Source: Chromohalobacter sarecensis (lineage in GTDB: Bacteria; Pseudomonadota; Gammaproteobacteria; Pseudomonadales; Halomonadaceae). Taken from it: 64,000 nt of DNA. Of this stretch, positions 1 to 9,123 are shown in pieces. Under the pieces are notes generated by a model. It worked only from the letters and a program-made list of their open reading frames with translations. It had not been told where the DNA came from and searched no databases. The stretch is from assembly GCF_023061135.1 (NCBI RefSeq), contig NZ_JAKGAN010000006.1:1-64000 (forward strand), in the 5' to 3' direction. Numbering within the stretch: the first letter of the stretch is position 1; each line of letters begins with the position of its first letter. Position numbers and translations under genes: made by a program.

Positions 1-7
1 TTTTTGC

Positions 8-1492
8 TCAGATCATGAAACGATCGACGAAGCGATGAACCGGGGTGCTTTCCAGGCTCGCCTGATCCGCGCACAGCGCCAGAATCTCATCGCAGTGATG
101 CGCCGGGAAACGTGTCGCGAGATTAGCGCGAAACTTCGCTTCCAGGAGGGGCATGCCTTCCTCCCGGCGCCGACGATGACCGATGGGGTATTCGACGGCC
201 ACTTGCTCGGTCTTGCTGCCATCCTTGAAGAACACCTGAATCGCGTTGGCGATGGAGCGTTTGTCAGCTTCGAGATACTCACGGCTGTAACGCGCGTCCT
301 CGACCACCTCCATCTTGTCCCGCAACCGATCGATGGCCGGGTGCGCCGCATGGAAGGCATCTTCGTAGTGCTCGGCGACCAGGTGCCCGAAGATCAAGGG
401 AACGGCGGTCATGTACTGAAGGCAATGGTCACGGTCGGCAGGATTGGCCAGATGCCCTTCCTTGGAGATGATGCGAATCGCCGATTCATGGGTGGTGATC
501 ACGACCTTGTCGATGTCTTCCAGACGGTCCTTGACCTGAGAATGCAGCGTCACGGCTGCCTCGCAGGCGGTCTGGGCATGAAACTCCGCAGGAAAGCTGA
601 TCTTGAACAGCACATTCTCCATGACATAGGAGCCATAGTCCTGACTGACACGGAAGTGGCGATCTTCTTCCGGCTTGAGCTGCTGATCCTTGTTGGTCTT
701 GGAGAACAGCACATCATAGAAGCCCCATTGCGGCGCGCTCAGCACACCGGGGATGCCCATTTCGCCACGCATGGCGATATCGGCCAGGCGCACGCCGCGT
801 GAAGTTGCATCGCCCGCCGCCCAGGACTTGCGCGACCCCGCGTTCGGCGCATGCCGATAAGTGCGCAGGCTCTGCCCATCGACGAAGGCATGCGACAACG
901 CGGCTAGCAACTGCTCGCGATCCGCTCCCATCAGCTTGGCGACCACGGCGGTCGAGGCCACCTTGACCAAGGCAACATGATCGAGACCTACCCGATTGAA
1001 CGAGTTCTCGAGCGCCAGTACGCCCTGGATCTCATGGGCCATGATCATCGCTTCGAGTACATCGCGCACGGTCAGCGGCGCCTCGCCTTCGGCTACGCGT
1101 TTCTGCGACAGATGATCGGCAATCGCCAGGATTCCCCCCAGATTGTCCGAAGGATGGCCCCACTCCGCCGCTAACCAGGTATCATTGTAATCCAGCCATC
1201 GAATGATCGCGCCGATGTCCCAGGCCGCCTTGACCGGGTCGAGACGCAGCTGAGTGCCTGGCACCCGCGCGCCATGGGGCACGACAGTCCCCTCGACCAA
1301 TGGCCCTAGATGCTTGGTGCACTCGGGAAAGCGCAGTGCCAACAAGCCGCACCCCAGTGTATCCATCAAGCAGTAACGGGCGGTGTTCAGTGCCTCCTGC
1401 CCGGTGACGCGATATTCCAGCACATAATCGGCGATCGCCTGCAGCTCGGGATCGTAGTCGGGGCGCTGGTTCTGTTCGACGTTGGCACTCAT
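8..1492 (-). CDS. prpD: 2-methylcitrate dehydratase PrpD
   Basis: Dehydrates 2-methylcitrate to 2-methyl-cis-aconitate in the cytosolic methylcitrate cycle that oxidises propionyl-CoA. The 494-residue product matches the MmgE/PrpD family in full length; recognisable blocks are the N-terminal [11 protein letters not shown] region, [10 protein letters not shown] near residue 112 and the [14 protein letters not shown] segment near residue 300. The ATG is preceded by AAGGAA. It is the last gene of the minus-strand operon GntR-prpB-prpC-prpD and lies about 230 bases after prpC, a gap holding a REP pair and a prpC echo. No acnD or prpF is present, so this is the PrpD-type variant of the pathway. 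Confidence 0.95.
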   Translation of the reverse strand: MSANVEQNQRPDYDPELQAIADYVLEYRVTGQEALNTARYCLMDTLGCGLLALRFPECTKHLGPLVEGTVVPHGARVPGTQLRLDPVKAAWDIGAIIRWLDYNDTWLAAEWGHPSDNLGGILAIADHLSQKRVAEGEAPLTVRDVLEAMIMAHEIQGVLALENSFNRVGLDHVALVKVASTAVVAKLMGADREQLLAALSHAFVDGQSLRTYRHAPNAGSRKSWAAGDATSRGVRLADIAMRGEMGIPGVLSAPQWGFYDVLFSKTNKDQQLKPEEDRHFRVSQDYGSYVMENVLFKISFPAEFHAQTACEAAVTLHSQVKDRLEDIDKVVITTHESAIRIISKEGHLANPADRDHCLQYMTAVPLIFGHLVAEHYEDAFHAAHPAIDRLRDKMEVVEDARYSREYLEADKRSIANAIQVFFKDGSKTEQVAVEYPIGHRRRREEGMPLLEAKFRANLATRFPAHHCDEILALCADQASLESTPVHRFVDRFMI

Positions 1493-1548
1493 GTTGATTC
1501 CTTGAAGTTGTTACTTATCATCGGCTTGGCCGAGACCGCCGCAGGACT

Positions 1549-1610
1549 TGTGGGAGGGAACTCGTTCCCGATGAGCTGAGCTTCTTATCGCGAATAAATT
1601 CGCTCCCACA
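1549..1610. repeat. Inverted pair of Pseudomonas-type REP elements
   Basis: Two 27-base copies face each other: 1549-1575 on the plus strand and 1584-1610 on the minus strand. Each starts with TGTGGGAG and contains a short hairpin (GGGAAC/GTTCCC at 1556-1569; GCGAAT/ATTCGC at 1590-1603), then CGAT(G/A)AG. The arms differ by compensatory base changes, which is typical of REP sequences mobilised by RAYT transposases. The pair sits between prpC and prpD, where it could stabilise or attenuate the transcript. The resemblance to Pseudomonas REPs is from memory of that family. Confidence 0.8.
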
Positions 1611-1623
1611 CGGGGCTAGAGTG

Positions 1624-1671
1624 TTATCGCCGCTGCTCGATCGGCACCCACGCCTGTTTTTCCGGCCCGAT
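1624..1671 (-). pseudogene. In-frame echo of the prpC C-terminus
   Basis: These 48 bases encode GPEKQAWVPIEQRR and a TAA stop, matching the true prpC end (GPEKQEWLPIEQRS, TAA at 1720-1722). I count 40 of 48 identical bases, with changes partly at third positions. The offset is exactly 96 bases, so the echo is in frame with prpC and separated from it only by the prpC stop and open codons. It looks like the end of a diverged second prpC left by recombination or deletion rather than a fresh tandem duplication. Confidence 0.7.
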
Positions 1672-1719
1672 GCTTTCTTTGCGCGCCCGAACCCGCGCGC
1701 CTATATCAGGCCGGATTCT

Positions 1720-2847
1720 TTACGAGCGCTGCTCGATCGGCAACCACTCCTGCTTTTCCGGCCCGACATAGTCCGCACTGGGCCGGATGATGCGGTTGTT
1801 CTCGCGCTGCTCGAAGACGTGAGCACACCAGCCGGTGAGGCGCGAGCACACGAAGATCGGCGTGAACAGCTTGGTGGGAATGCCCATGAAGTGGTAGGCG
1901 CTGGCGTGGAAGAAGTCGGCATTGCAGAACAGTTTCTTCTCGCGCCACATCACCGCCTCGACACGCTCGGAGACGGGATAGAGTTGCGTGTCGCCCACGT
2001 CGTCGGCGAGACGCTTCGACCACTGTTTGATAAGGGCATTGCGCGGGTCGGATTCGCGATAGATCGCATGCCCGAAGCCCATGACCTTCTCCTTGCGCTC
2101 GAGCATACCCAGTAGCTCGCGCTCGGCCTCATCAGGCGTTTGCCAGTTCTCGATCATCGCCATCGCCGCTTCGTTGGCTCCGCCATGCAGCGGGCCGCGT
2201 AGCGAGCCAATGGCGCCGGTCACACAGGAGTGAATATCCGACAGTGTCGAAGCGCACACGCGTGCGGTAAACGTCGAGGCATTGAACTCATGCTCGGCGT
2301 ACAGGATCAACGAAACGTTCATTACCCGCGCATGCAAGTCAGAGGCTGGCTTGCCGTGCAGCAAATGCAGGAAATGGCCGCCCACCGAGTCATCGTCGGT
2401 CTCGGTGTCGATGCGTACGCCATCGTGACTGAAGCGATACCAGTAGTTGATGATCGAGGGAAACGCCGCCAGCATCCGATCGCTTTTATCCTGCTGCTCG
2501 GCGAAGTCTTCCTCGGTCTCGAGGTTGCCCAGCATCGACGCCCCGGTACGCATCACATCCATCGGGTGGGCGTCGGCGGGAATCTGTTCGAGTACCGCCT
2601 TCAGCGGACCGGGCAGCCCGCGCAGCGACTTGAGTCGGGTCACATAGGCATCCAGCTCCGCCTGAGTGGGAAGCTTGCCCTTGAACAATAGATAGGCGAC
2701 TTCCTCGAAGCGCGCATGCTCGGCGAGATCGTGAATGTCATAGCCACGATACGTCAGTCCGGAGCCTGACTGGCCAACGGTACATAACGCGGTACTGCCG
2801 GCACTCATGCCGCGCAAACCGGTACTGGTAGGCGTTTTTTCCGCCAT
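1720..2847 (-). CDS. prpC: 2-methylcitrate synthase PrpC
   Basis: Condenses propionyl-CoA with oxaloacetate to 2-methylcitrate, the entry step of the methylcitrate cycle. The 375-residue protein belongs to the citrate synthase family; the active-site block VMGFGHAIYRESDPRN lies around residue 255, and the N-terminal LTYRGYDIHDLAEHARFEEVAYLLF is typical of the short methylcitrate synthases rather than of GltA. A GAGGAGG ribosome site precedes the ATG. It lies between prpB and prpD. A second, diverged copy of its last codons follows the stop in the same frame. Confidence 0.95.
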   Translation of the reverse strand: MAEKTPTSTGLRGMSAGSTALCTVGQSGSGLTYRGYDIHDLAEHARFEEVAYLLFKGKLPTQAELDAYVTRLKSLRGLPGPLKAVLEQIPADAHPMDVMRTGASMLGNLETEEDFAEQQDKSDRMLAAFPSIINYWYRFSHDGVRIDTETDDDSVGGHFLHLLHGKPASDLHARVMNVSLILYAEHEFNASTFTARVCASTLSDIHSCVTGAIGSLRGPLHGGANEAAMAMIENWQTPDEAERELLGMLERKEKVMGFGHAIYRESDPRNALIKQWSKRLADDVGDTQLYPVSERVEAVMWREKKLFCNADFFHASAYHFMGIPTKLFTPIFVCSRLTGWCAHVFEQRENNRIIRPSADYVGPEKQEWLPIEQRS

Positions 2848-2914
2848 GGCGAGCCTCCTCGTTTCAGGTTGTTATCGTTATTGCCTTTACGCTGATAAAA
2901 CGTCGACCACCCCG

Positions 2915-3796
2915 TCATTTACCCTCGTCGAACAGGGTATCCAGCTTGCGCTCGAAGGCGTGGTAGTCGAGAAATTCGTAAAGTTCTTCGCGGGTCTGCA
3001 TCTTGTCGAGGACATCGCGCTGATGCCCGTTATCGTGAATACTGCGATACACTTCAAGCGCCGCGGCATTCATGGCGCGAAAGGCCGATAGCGGATACAA
3101 CACCATGCGACAGCCCACGTCGTGCAACTCCTGCTGGGTGAACAGCGGCGTGGCGCCGAACTCGGTGATGTTGGCCAGGATCGGCGCATCGACGCCCGTG
3201 CAAAACGCGCGATAGTCCTCGAGGCTATGCACGGCCTCGGCGAAGATGGCATCGGCGCCGGCCTCGAGACAGGCATTGGCGCGCTCGATAGCCGCTTCCA
3301 ACCCTTCCTTCTGAAAGGCATCAGTACGCGCGATCAGATAAAAGTCGTCATCCACACGCGCATCGGCGGCCGCCTTGATACGATCCACCATCTCTTGCTG
3401 CGACACGATGGCTTTGTTGGGCCGATGTCCACAGCGTTTCTGCGCGACCTGGTCTTCCAGATGCACCGCCGCCACGCCAGCGCGCTGCATTTCCTTGACG
3501 GTGCGCGCGATATTGAACGCTCCACCCCACCCGGTATCGATATCGACCAGCAGCGGCGTTTCCGAGGCCGCCGTAATACGCCGAGCGTCCTCGGCCACAT
3601 CGTTCATCGTGGTCATGCCCAGATCGGGCAAACCGAAGGAAGCATTGGCCACGCCACCCCCAGAGAGATAAATCGCCGGATGTCCGACCTTCTCGGCCAT
3701 GAGCGCCGTATAGGCATTGATGGTGCCGACGATCGGCAAAGGGCGATGCGCCTCGAGTGCCGCACGGAAACGCGCGCCGGGAGTAAGATGGCTCAT
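2915..3796 (-). CDS. prpB: 2-methylisocitrate lyase PrpB
   Basis: Cleaves 2-methylisocitrate into pyruvate and succinate, the last step of the methylcitrate cycle. The 293-residue product has the isocitrate-lyase superfamily signature KRCGH near residue 122 and the metal-binding DIDTGWGG segment near residue 85. Its ATG overlaps the stop of the upstream GntR gene in an ATGA junction, so regulator and enzyme are translationally coupled. It is much shorter than the glyoxylate-shunt isocitrate lyase encoded at 32688-33998, which separates the two functions. Confidence 0.95.
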   Translation of the reverse strand: MSHLTPGARFRAALEAHRPLPIVGTINAYTALMAEKVGHPAIYLSGGGVANASFGLPDLGMTTMNDVAEDARRITAASETPLLVDIDTGWGGAFNIARTVKEMQRAGVAAVHLEDQVAQKRCGHRPNKAIVSQQEMVDRIKAAADARVDDDFYLIARTDAFQKEGLEAAIERANACLEAGADAIFAEAVHSLEDYRAFCTGVDAPILANITEFGATPLFTQQELHDVGCRMVLYPLSAFRAMNAAALEVYRSIHDNGHQRDVLDKMQTREELYEFLDYHAFERKLDTLFDEGK

Positions 3797-4569
3797 GACG
3801 TCGTATGCTCCTCGAAACGGGTGTGGGACGCTTGCTCATCGAGTGTCTCGGCATAATGCTTGGCGACATTCTCGCGAGAGGCACTGACGTGGCGGCGCAT
3901 CAGGAGTTCGGCCAGCTCCTCGTCGCCGGCCTCGATGGCATCGACGATACGGTGGTGCTCGACGAAGGCCCGCTGCGGGCGCGCGCCGCTGGCACTGAAT
4001 TGCGTGCGGTAAAGGCGCACCAGGTAATAAAGGTCGTCACACAGCATGGTCATCAGCATGCGATTGTGGCTGCCCTGTACGATGCAGTAGTGGAAGTCCA
4101 GGTCGCCCTCGCGCTGGAAATAGGCCTCATCGCGCTGCAGGTCCTCCTGACGCTCGTGGACCGCCAGCACATCACGCAGTCCGACGATCTCCGGCGCCGT
4201 CATGTGCCGCGCGGCAAGGCGCGCGGCCATGCTCTCCAGAGCCTCGCGCAGATCGAACAGCTCCAGCAGCTCACGCATCGAGAGTTTGACTACGCGTGCG
4301 CCGACATGCGGGATACGCTCGATCAAACGATGGGCTTCCAGGCGACGCATCGCCTCGCGCAGCGGGCCGCGCGAGATGCCATAGGTCTTGGCCAGGCCCG
4401 GCTCGGTAATCTTGGCACCGGGCGCCAGCTCGCCCCGCACGATGGCGCTTTGAAGTTGGTGAAAGACGCGCTCGGCGAGTGTGCGCACTTCGGGCGCGTC
4501 GTCATGGCCAGTCGCCGACTGCCACGCATCATGAGAATCGGCGTTATGAGGTAAAGGAGGAAGCGTCAT
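3793..4569 (-). CDS. GntR-family regulator of the methylcitrate operon
   Basis: FadR-subfamily GntR repressor of 258 residues: an N-terminal winged helix ([49 protein letters not shown], about residues 31-79) followed by an all-helical FCD effector domain with its ligand/metal histidines. It is first in the prp operon and overlaps prpB by four bases, so it most likely autoregulates the operon; this is inference from position. No ribosome site is visible, because a 12-bp palindrome occupies the three-to-fifteen bases before the ATG, so translation may be leaderless or start slightly downstream. Confidence 0.88.
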   Translation of the reverse strand: MTLPPLPHNADSHDAWQSATGHDDAPEVRTLAERVFHQLQSAIVRGELAPGAKITEPGLAKTYGISRGPLREAMRRLEAHRLIERIPHVGARVVKLSMRELLELFDLREALESMAARLAARHMTAPEIVGLRDVLAVHERQEDLQRDEAYFQREGDLDFHYCIVQGSHNRMLMTMLCDDLYYLVRLYRTQFSASGARPQRAFVEHHRIVDAIEAGDEELAELLMRRHVSASRENVAKHYAETLDEQASHTRFEEHTTS

Positions 4570-4572
4570 GTA

Positions 4573-4584
4573 ATTGTCGACAAT
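4573..4584. promoter_or_regulatory. Operator palindrome ATTGTCGACAAT, proximal
   Basis: Perfect 12-bp palindrome three bases upstream of the GntR start codon. FadR-subfamily GntR proteins commonly bind such short ATTGT-ACAAT dyads. A second near-identical palindrome lies at 4689-4700, which makes chance unlikely. Inferred to be the autoregulatory site of the prp operon. Confidence 0.65.
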
Positions 4585-4595
4585 AAAGAATAAGT

Positions 4596-4609
4596 ATTAC
4601 TTTAGTAAT
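4596..4609. promoter_or_regulatory. Inverted repeat ATTACT-TT-AGTAAT
   Basis: A 6+2+6 base dyad sits between the two GntR-type palindromes in the prp promoter region. The sequence is locally AT-rich and may overlap the promoter. No regulator can be assigned from sequence alone. Confidence 0.35.
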
Positions 4610-4688
4610 CTACCCCAAAAGGGTCAACCGCCTGAAGCCCGGCGATCCTACACCTTTCGCCGTATAGGCCGCGCTAATCGGCGGTTAA

Positions 4689-4700
4689 ATTGTTGACAAT
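4689..4700. promoter_or_regulatory. Operator palindrome ATTGTTGACAAT, distal
   Basis: Second copy of the ATTGTnGACAAT motif, centred 116 bp upstream of the proximal copy, which is close to eleven helical turns. The pair brackets the likely prp promoter. It lies just beyond the stop of the upstream hydrolase gene. Confidence 0.6.
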
Positions 4701-4717
4701 CAGCTGTCTTCATCTTT

Positions 4718-5575
4718 TTAAAGCGAGGCCCTTTCTTGCAACAGGGCGGCGAGCCGCCGGGGTTTTTGAAATGGCAGGGAATGGTCGGTCCCCGGCAGTT
4801 CGATGTAACGCCAGTCGGTTCGATGCCGCGCCAAGGCAGCATGGTAGGCTTGCATGGCAGCGAGGCTTTTACCGCCTACGACGCTCGTCACGTCGCATTG
4901 CGCTTCGAGCAAGGCATCGCGGTCGAGATGCCGGACGGCATCGGTCACGCAGTCCAGTGCATTGGCGAATCCCAGAGGCCGGTGCGCGAGGCGCCGTATC
5001 ATCATGCGCTCAGCCCGTGGGTTGCGCGAACGATGCGGCGCAATCAGATCCAGGAAAGCGACGATACCCGCTTCCGGCGTTGGCGCCTCGCGAATGGCAC
5101 GCGCCGCCTCGGCATAGCCATCGCGTACGCGCACCATCGTCGCGTGGTCCTCGCGCTCCAGAAGTGCTGGCTCAAGTAGCATCATCCGCCCGATACGGGC
5201 GCCCAAGCGCTGCTTGAGACGCATCGCCACCAGCCCGCCAAACGAATAGCCCATGACATCGCATTGATCGATATTCTGGGCGTCGAGCAACGCTTCGACA
5301 TCGTCGACGACCTCATCCAGCGAGAAAGGCCGCTCACGGCCATCCGCCGCACGCGTCGCGCCCATGCCCCTCAAGTCGGGCATCAGGAACGTCCGCCAGG
5401 TATCGAGATACGTCACCATCGGCCCCCAGGTCAGCTCGGCCGCTACCCCAGCGCCGTGCAGCATGACCACATTGCCCGCGCCCTCGCGACGCTCGAGGCG
5501 ACGCCAATGGCACTGCTGATCCGGGCGCGCCAATATCCCTTGCTGCATCTCGCCCTCGTCCGGCGACGTTGTCAT
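4718..5575 (-). CDS. Alpha/beta hydrolase
   Basis: Predicted soluble alpha/beta-fold hydrolase of 285 residues. The nucleophile elbow GYSFGG (serine near residue 114), an oxyanion-type HGAG near residue 41 and a C-terminal catalytic histidine in GTDHSLPF are visible. The substrate cannot be read from sequence. Three ATGs lie within ten bases; the one at 5575 is chosen because the AGAGG ribosome site is nine bases before it and only abuts the earlier ones. It is divergent from pabB and ends about 150 bases before the GntR gene. Confidence 0.85.
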   Translation of the reverse strand: MTTSPDEGEMQQGILARPDQQCHWRRLERREGAGNVVMLHGAGVAAELTWGPMVTYLDTWRTFLMPDLRGMGATRAADGRERPFSLDEVVDDVEALLDAQNIDQCDVMGYSFGGLVAMRLKQRLGARIGRMMLLEPALLEREDHATMVRVRDGYAEAARAIREAPTPEAGIVAFLDLIAPHRSRNPRAERMMIRRLAHRPLGFANALDCVTDAVRHLDRDALLEAQCDVTSVVGGKSLAAMQAYHAALARHRTDWRYIELPGTDHSLPFQKPRRLAALLQERASL

Positions 5576-5702
5576 ATGCATCATCCTCTATATACCGCGC
5601 CCCAGGGGCGTTGAATGGCCGTCATTATCCGCACACGCTCATGGGCGGACAAATCCGGCTAGCTTCCCTAAAATGAGCCGCCCGCGACAGGATGCTGCAC
5701 CG

Positions 5703-7085
5703 ATGCCGAGACTCGAATTGACGCCCCTGCCCTATCATGGCGATCCGCTGGCTCGCTTCGAGCGCCTGCGCCATCGCCCCGGCGCCGTGCTGCTGGACAG
5801 CGGCTTACCGGCGGCCCCCGGCGGGCGTTACGACATCCTTAGCTGCGACCCCATCGCCTGGCTGGAAGTCGACCGAGACGGCCAAGTCACCAGTGACGTC
5901 GAGGGCCTTCCCGACGAGCCACTCGCCGCTCAACGCGCCTTGCTAGAGCGCCTTCCTGCTGCCGATATGACGAGCGAGCTGCCGTTTCTGGGCGGCTTGA
6001 TTGGCTACTGGAGCTACGATTTCGGGCGTCACCTGGAGGCTTTCAAGGGCCATGCCCACGAGGCGGTCACGCTACCCCACAGCCGTGTCGGACTCTACGA
6101 CTGGGCCCTCATTCACGACCATCACGCTGGTCAGGCCTGGCTCGTGGCTACGCCGGCGCGTCGCGCCCAGGTGCTGACGTGGCTACAATCCATGCCATCG
6201 CCGACTTCGGCGTTTACGCTGCTTTCCTCTTTTCAAGGCGAACTCGACCGCGCCGCCTACGGCGAACGCTTCCGTGCCGTGCAGCATTACATCCGCAGCG
6301 GCGATTGTTACCAGATCAATCTGGCCCAGCGTTTCAGCGCCCGCTATCAAGGCGATTTATGGCACGCCTATCGGCGGCTCCGTCAGGCCACGCCGACGCC
6401 TTATGGCGCCTATCTCGCCTGGGACGACAAAGGTATTTTATCGCTGTCACCGGAACGCTTCCTCGAAGTCGTCGCGGGACACGTGGAAACGCGCCCCATC
6501 AAGGGCACCCGGCCGCGCGGCGATACTTCCACCGAGGACTGGCGCTATGCGCGCGAGCTGAGCGACAGCCTCAAGGATACCGCTGAAAACGTGATGATCG
6601 TCGACTTGCTGCGTAACGATCTGGGACGCGTCTGTCGGCCGGGGAGCGTCCGCGTCCCCCAGTTATGCGGCCTGGAGAGCTACGCCAATGTCCATCACCT
6701 GGTCAGCGTGGTGACCGGTCAACTCGACACGACGCGGCATGCGCTGGATCTCTTCGGGGCTGCGTTTCCCGGCGGCTCGATCACCGGCGCGCCCAAGGTC
6801 CGTGCCATGCAGCTCATCGACAACCTCGAACCCAGTCGCCGCAGCGTATATTGCGGGAGCATCGGCTACGTCGATACGCGCGGACGAATGGACACCTCCA
6901 TCGCCATCCGCACCGCCGTAGCGGATGCCGGTCAACTCCACCTCTGGGGCGGCGGCGGTCTGGTCGCGGATTCCGACGAGGAGGCCGAGTACCAGGAGAC
7001 ACTGGCCAAGATCTCGCGCCTGATGGAGGCGCTCGGCGCCGATGGGCCCCATGAGCGCGACGAATCGCGTATCCTGAGCGAATGA
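5703..7085 (+). CDS. pabB: Aminodeoxychorismate synthase component I PabB
   Basis: Makes 4-amino-4-deoxychorismate from chorismate for p-aminobenzoate and folate, using ammonia from a separate PabA. The 460-residue length matches PabB. The motif PIKGTRPR, with the catalytic lysine of PabB where TrpE has alanine, separates it from anthranilate synthase; the C-terminal GGSITGAPK and the GGGGLVADSDEEAEYQE block are the chorismate-binding core. The ATG at 5703 has AGGATG upstream; an earlier in-frame ATG at 5673 lacks a ribosome site. The stop overlaps the next gene, an ABC permease, which is an unusual partner. Confidence 0.93.
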   Translation: MPRLELTPLPYHGDPLARFERLRHRPGAVLLDSGLPAAPGGRYDILSCDPIAWLEVDRDGQVTSDVEGLPDEPLAAQRALLERLPAADMTSELPFLGGLIGYWSYDFGRHLEAFKGHAHEAVTLPHSRVGLYDWALIHDHHAGQAWLVATPARRAQVLTWLQSMPSPTSAFTLLSSFQGELDRAAYGERFRAVQHYIRSGDCYQINLAQRFSARYQGDLWHAYRRLRQATPTPYGAYLAWDDKGILSLSPERFLEVVAGHVETRPIKGTRPRGDTSTEDWRYARELSDSLKDTAENVMIVDLLRNDLGRVCRPGSVRVPQLCGLESYANVHHLVSVVTGQLDTTRHALDLFGAAFPGGSITGAPKVRAMQLIDNLEPSRRSVYCGSIGYVDTRGRMDTSIAIRTAVADAGQLHLWGGGGLVADSDEEAEYQETLAKISRLMEALGADGPHERDESRILSE

Positions 7086-8152
7086 CAACCGCAATGCCTG
7101 AGTCCTCGCCTATCGACAGCGTCACCCGGTATCGCCTGCGTCGACGGCGTCAGCGTCGCCTCATCGTCGGCACTGCCTTGCTGACGCTCATGATGGTCCT
7201 CGTCGACATTTCCACCGGCCCGGGTCACTACCCATTGCGCGATGTGCTCATGACCCTCGTCGCGCCGGGCGAGGCATCGGACGCGCTGCGCGTCATCGTG
7301 TGGAACATTCGTCTGCCGGTGGCCTTGATGGCAATCGTCGTCGGGGTAAGCCTGGCGCTCGCCGGCGCCGAGATGCAGACCATCCTCAACAATCCTCTGG
7401 CCGACCCGTTCACGCTGGGTATTTCCTCGGCGGCGAGTGTCGGCGCAGCGCTCGCCATTACCCTCGGTGTCGGCATCGTGCCCTTCGCCGACACCTTGCT
7501 AGTCACCGGCAACGCCTTCCTGCTGGCCCTGGCCGCATCGCTGGTCATCTGGGGTGTCAGCCGCCTGCGCGGCGTCAGCGTGCAGACCTTAGTGCTGATG
7601 GGCATCGCCATCATGTTCTTCTTCAACGCCATGCTCGGCTTGATGCAGTACGTCGCCTCCGCCGAGGCCCTGCAGCAACTGGTGTTCTGGTCACTGGGCA
7701 GTCTCGGCAAGGCCAGTTGGGGCAAGGTCGGCCTGGCGACACTGGCGCTTTGCGTGACGCTGCCGGTGTTTCTCCATGCCGGCTGGCGACTCACCGCGCT
7801 GCGCCTGGGCGATCTTCACGCCCAGGCCATGGGCATCGATGTCGCGCGCTTGCGGCTGCGTATCCTGCTGTGCTGCTCGCTGCTGGCCGCCACCGCCGTG
7901 GCCTTCGTGGGGACGATCGGCTTCGTCGGCCTGGTGGGCCCGCATATCGCGCGCTTGCTGGTCGGCGAGGACCAGCGCGTCTTCCTGCCCATGTCCGCCC
8001 TCAGCGGAGCACTGATCATGTCCGTCACCTCGATCCTCTCGAAAACCCTGGTGCCCGGCATTCTGCTGCCGATCGGTCTGCTCACTGCCCTCATCGGGCT
8101 GCCGTTTTTCGTCTCGCTGATCCTGCGCAGCCGCAAGGAGATGTGGGGATGA
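7082..8152 (+). CDS. FecCD/BtuC-type ABC transporter permease
   Basis: Inner-membrane permease of 356 residues with the many hydrophobic helices of the FecCD family, which imports iron-siderophore, haem or cobalamin. The signature LAGAEMQTILNNPLADPFTLGISSAASVGA (about residues 96-125) is the conserved FecCD block, and GFVGLVGPHIAR near residue 278 is the coupling-helix region. ATGA overlaps join it to pabB upstream and to the ATPase downstream. No periplasmic binding protein or TonB receptor lies next to it, so the substrate is unknown. Confidence 0.9.
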   Translation: MTTAMPESSPIDSVTRYRLRRRRQRRLIVGTALLTLMMVLVDISTGPGHYPLRDVLMTLVAPGEASDALRVIVWNIRLPVALMAIVVGVSLALAGAEMQTILNNPLADPFTLGISSAASVGAALAITLGVGIVPFADTLLVTGNAFLLALAASLVIWGVSRLRGVSVQTLVLMGIAIMFFFNAMLGLMQYVASAEALQQLVFWSLGSLGKASWGKVGLATLALCVTLPVFLHAGWRLTALRLGDLHAQAMGIDVARLRLRILLCCSLLAATAVAFVGTIGFVGLVGPHIARLLVGEDQRVFLPMSALSGALIMSVTSILSKTLVPGILLPIGLLTALIGLPFFVSLILRSRKEMWG

Positions 8153-8934
8153 CGCTCACGCTCGAACGTCTCGATTGCCGATTGGGGGGCACGCCCGTCC
8201 TCGAGGGTATCGCCGGTCTCGAGGCACGCCCCGGTGAGATCACCGCTCTGGTCGGCCCCAACGGCGCGGGGAAATCGACACTGCTCAAGGCCATCGCTGG
8301 CCTCGAGCGCGCTGACGGCTCGCTCCTGCTGCATGGCCAGGAATTGATGACGCTATCGCTCGAGCGACGCGCGCAATATCTTTATTACTTGCCGCAAGAA
8401 CTCGGTTCGCGCGCCGTACTCAACGTGTTCGAAGCCGTCTTGCTGGCGCGCCGCACCTGCATTCACGAACCGCATGAACGTGCGCTACGCAAGGTGCAGG
8501 CGACGCTTCAGGCCCTGGAACTGGAACCGTTGGCCGAGCGCGAATTGGGCCAGCTCTCGGGAGGGCAGCGACAACGGGTCGCCATCGCCCAAGCCGTGAC
8601 ACGCGAACCGTCACTGCTGTTGCTCGACGAACCGACCAGCGCGCTGGATCTTCATCATCAACTGCAAGTGCTCGACTGGCTGAGTCGCCTGGCCGCGCAA
8701 CGTCATATCATCGTCATCATCGCCATTCATGACCTCAGTCTGGCGGCGCGTTTCGCCCATCACATGTGGATGCTCAAGGCAGGCCGTGTCGCCGCCAGCG
8801 GCACGCCCGGAGACGTCCTGACCCATGCGCGTCTACGCGATGTCTATGCCATCGAGGCACACATCGAGTGGCCGGACGACGAGCCGCCCCGTATTACCCC
8901 CCTCACAGCGATTCACTCCCTAGGCACTGCCTGA
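8149..8934 (+). CDS. ABC transporter ATP-binding protein, FecE/BtuD type
   Basis: Cytoplasmic ATPase of 261 residues that energises the permease encoded just upstream. Visible motifs are Walker [10 protein letters not shown] (about residues 35-43), the signature LSGGQ (about 136), Walker [10 protein letters not shown] and the switch histidine in [13 protein letters not shown]. Length and motif spacing fit the FepC/FecE/BtuD group. The start overlaps the permease stop (ATGA), so the two subunits are coupled. Together with pabB this is a three-gene plus-strand operon ending at the hairpin-rich spacer before cysH. Confidence 0.9.
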   Translation: MTLTLERLDCRLGGTPVLEGIAGLEARPGEITALVGPNGAGKSTLLKAIAGLERADGSLLLHGQELMTLSLERRAQYLYYLPQELGSRAVLNVFEAVLLARRTCIHEPHERALRKVQATLQALELEPLAERELGQLSGGQRQRVAIAQAVTREPSLLLLDEPTSALDLHHQLQVLDWLSRLAAQRHIIVIIAIHDLSLAARFAHHMWMLKAGRVAASGTPGDVLTHARLRDVYAIEAHIEWPDDEPPRITPLTAIHSLGTA

Positions 8935-8968
8935 AAAGTGTCTGCGCTCGACCATACGGCGTTAAAAA

Positions 8969-9032
8969 TGGGCTCGTGCGCGAGTCCGATCAAAGTACTC
9001 ATTTACGGCCTGTAAACTCGCGTGCGAGCCCA
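8969..9032 (+). terminator. Long imperfect hairpin after the ABC operon
   Basis: Arms at 8969-8985 (TGGGCTCG-TG-CGCGAGT) and 9016-9032 pair over 15 of 17 positions with a two-base central mismatch; the 30-base loop holds its own small hairpin (TTTAC/GTAAA, 9002-9016). A CTTTT run follows at about 9038. It probably terminates the pabB-ABC transcript, although the long loop is unusual for an intrinsic terminator. Confidence 0.5.
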
Positions 9033-9071
9033 GTCCGTCTTTTCGCCGATTTTTGCCTTGTCTGACCATCG

Positions 9072-9092
9072 CTCGTCGACTTTTCAGACGAG
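9072..9092. other. Small hairpin CTCGTC/GACGAG
   Basis: A six-base inverted repeat with a nine-base T-rich loop, in the 339-base spacer between the ABC ATPase and cysH. It is one of several hairpins packed into this gap. Confidence 0.4.
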
Positions 9093-9123
9093 GCCTAGGA
9101 CGATGACCATCGATATTCATGCA

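Noticed and set aside
7300-8148. Frame running through the ABC permease into the ATPase gene
   Set aside because: The upstream part is out of frame with the permease and Arg-rich; the ATPase similarity begins only at the ATG at 8149.
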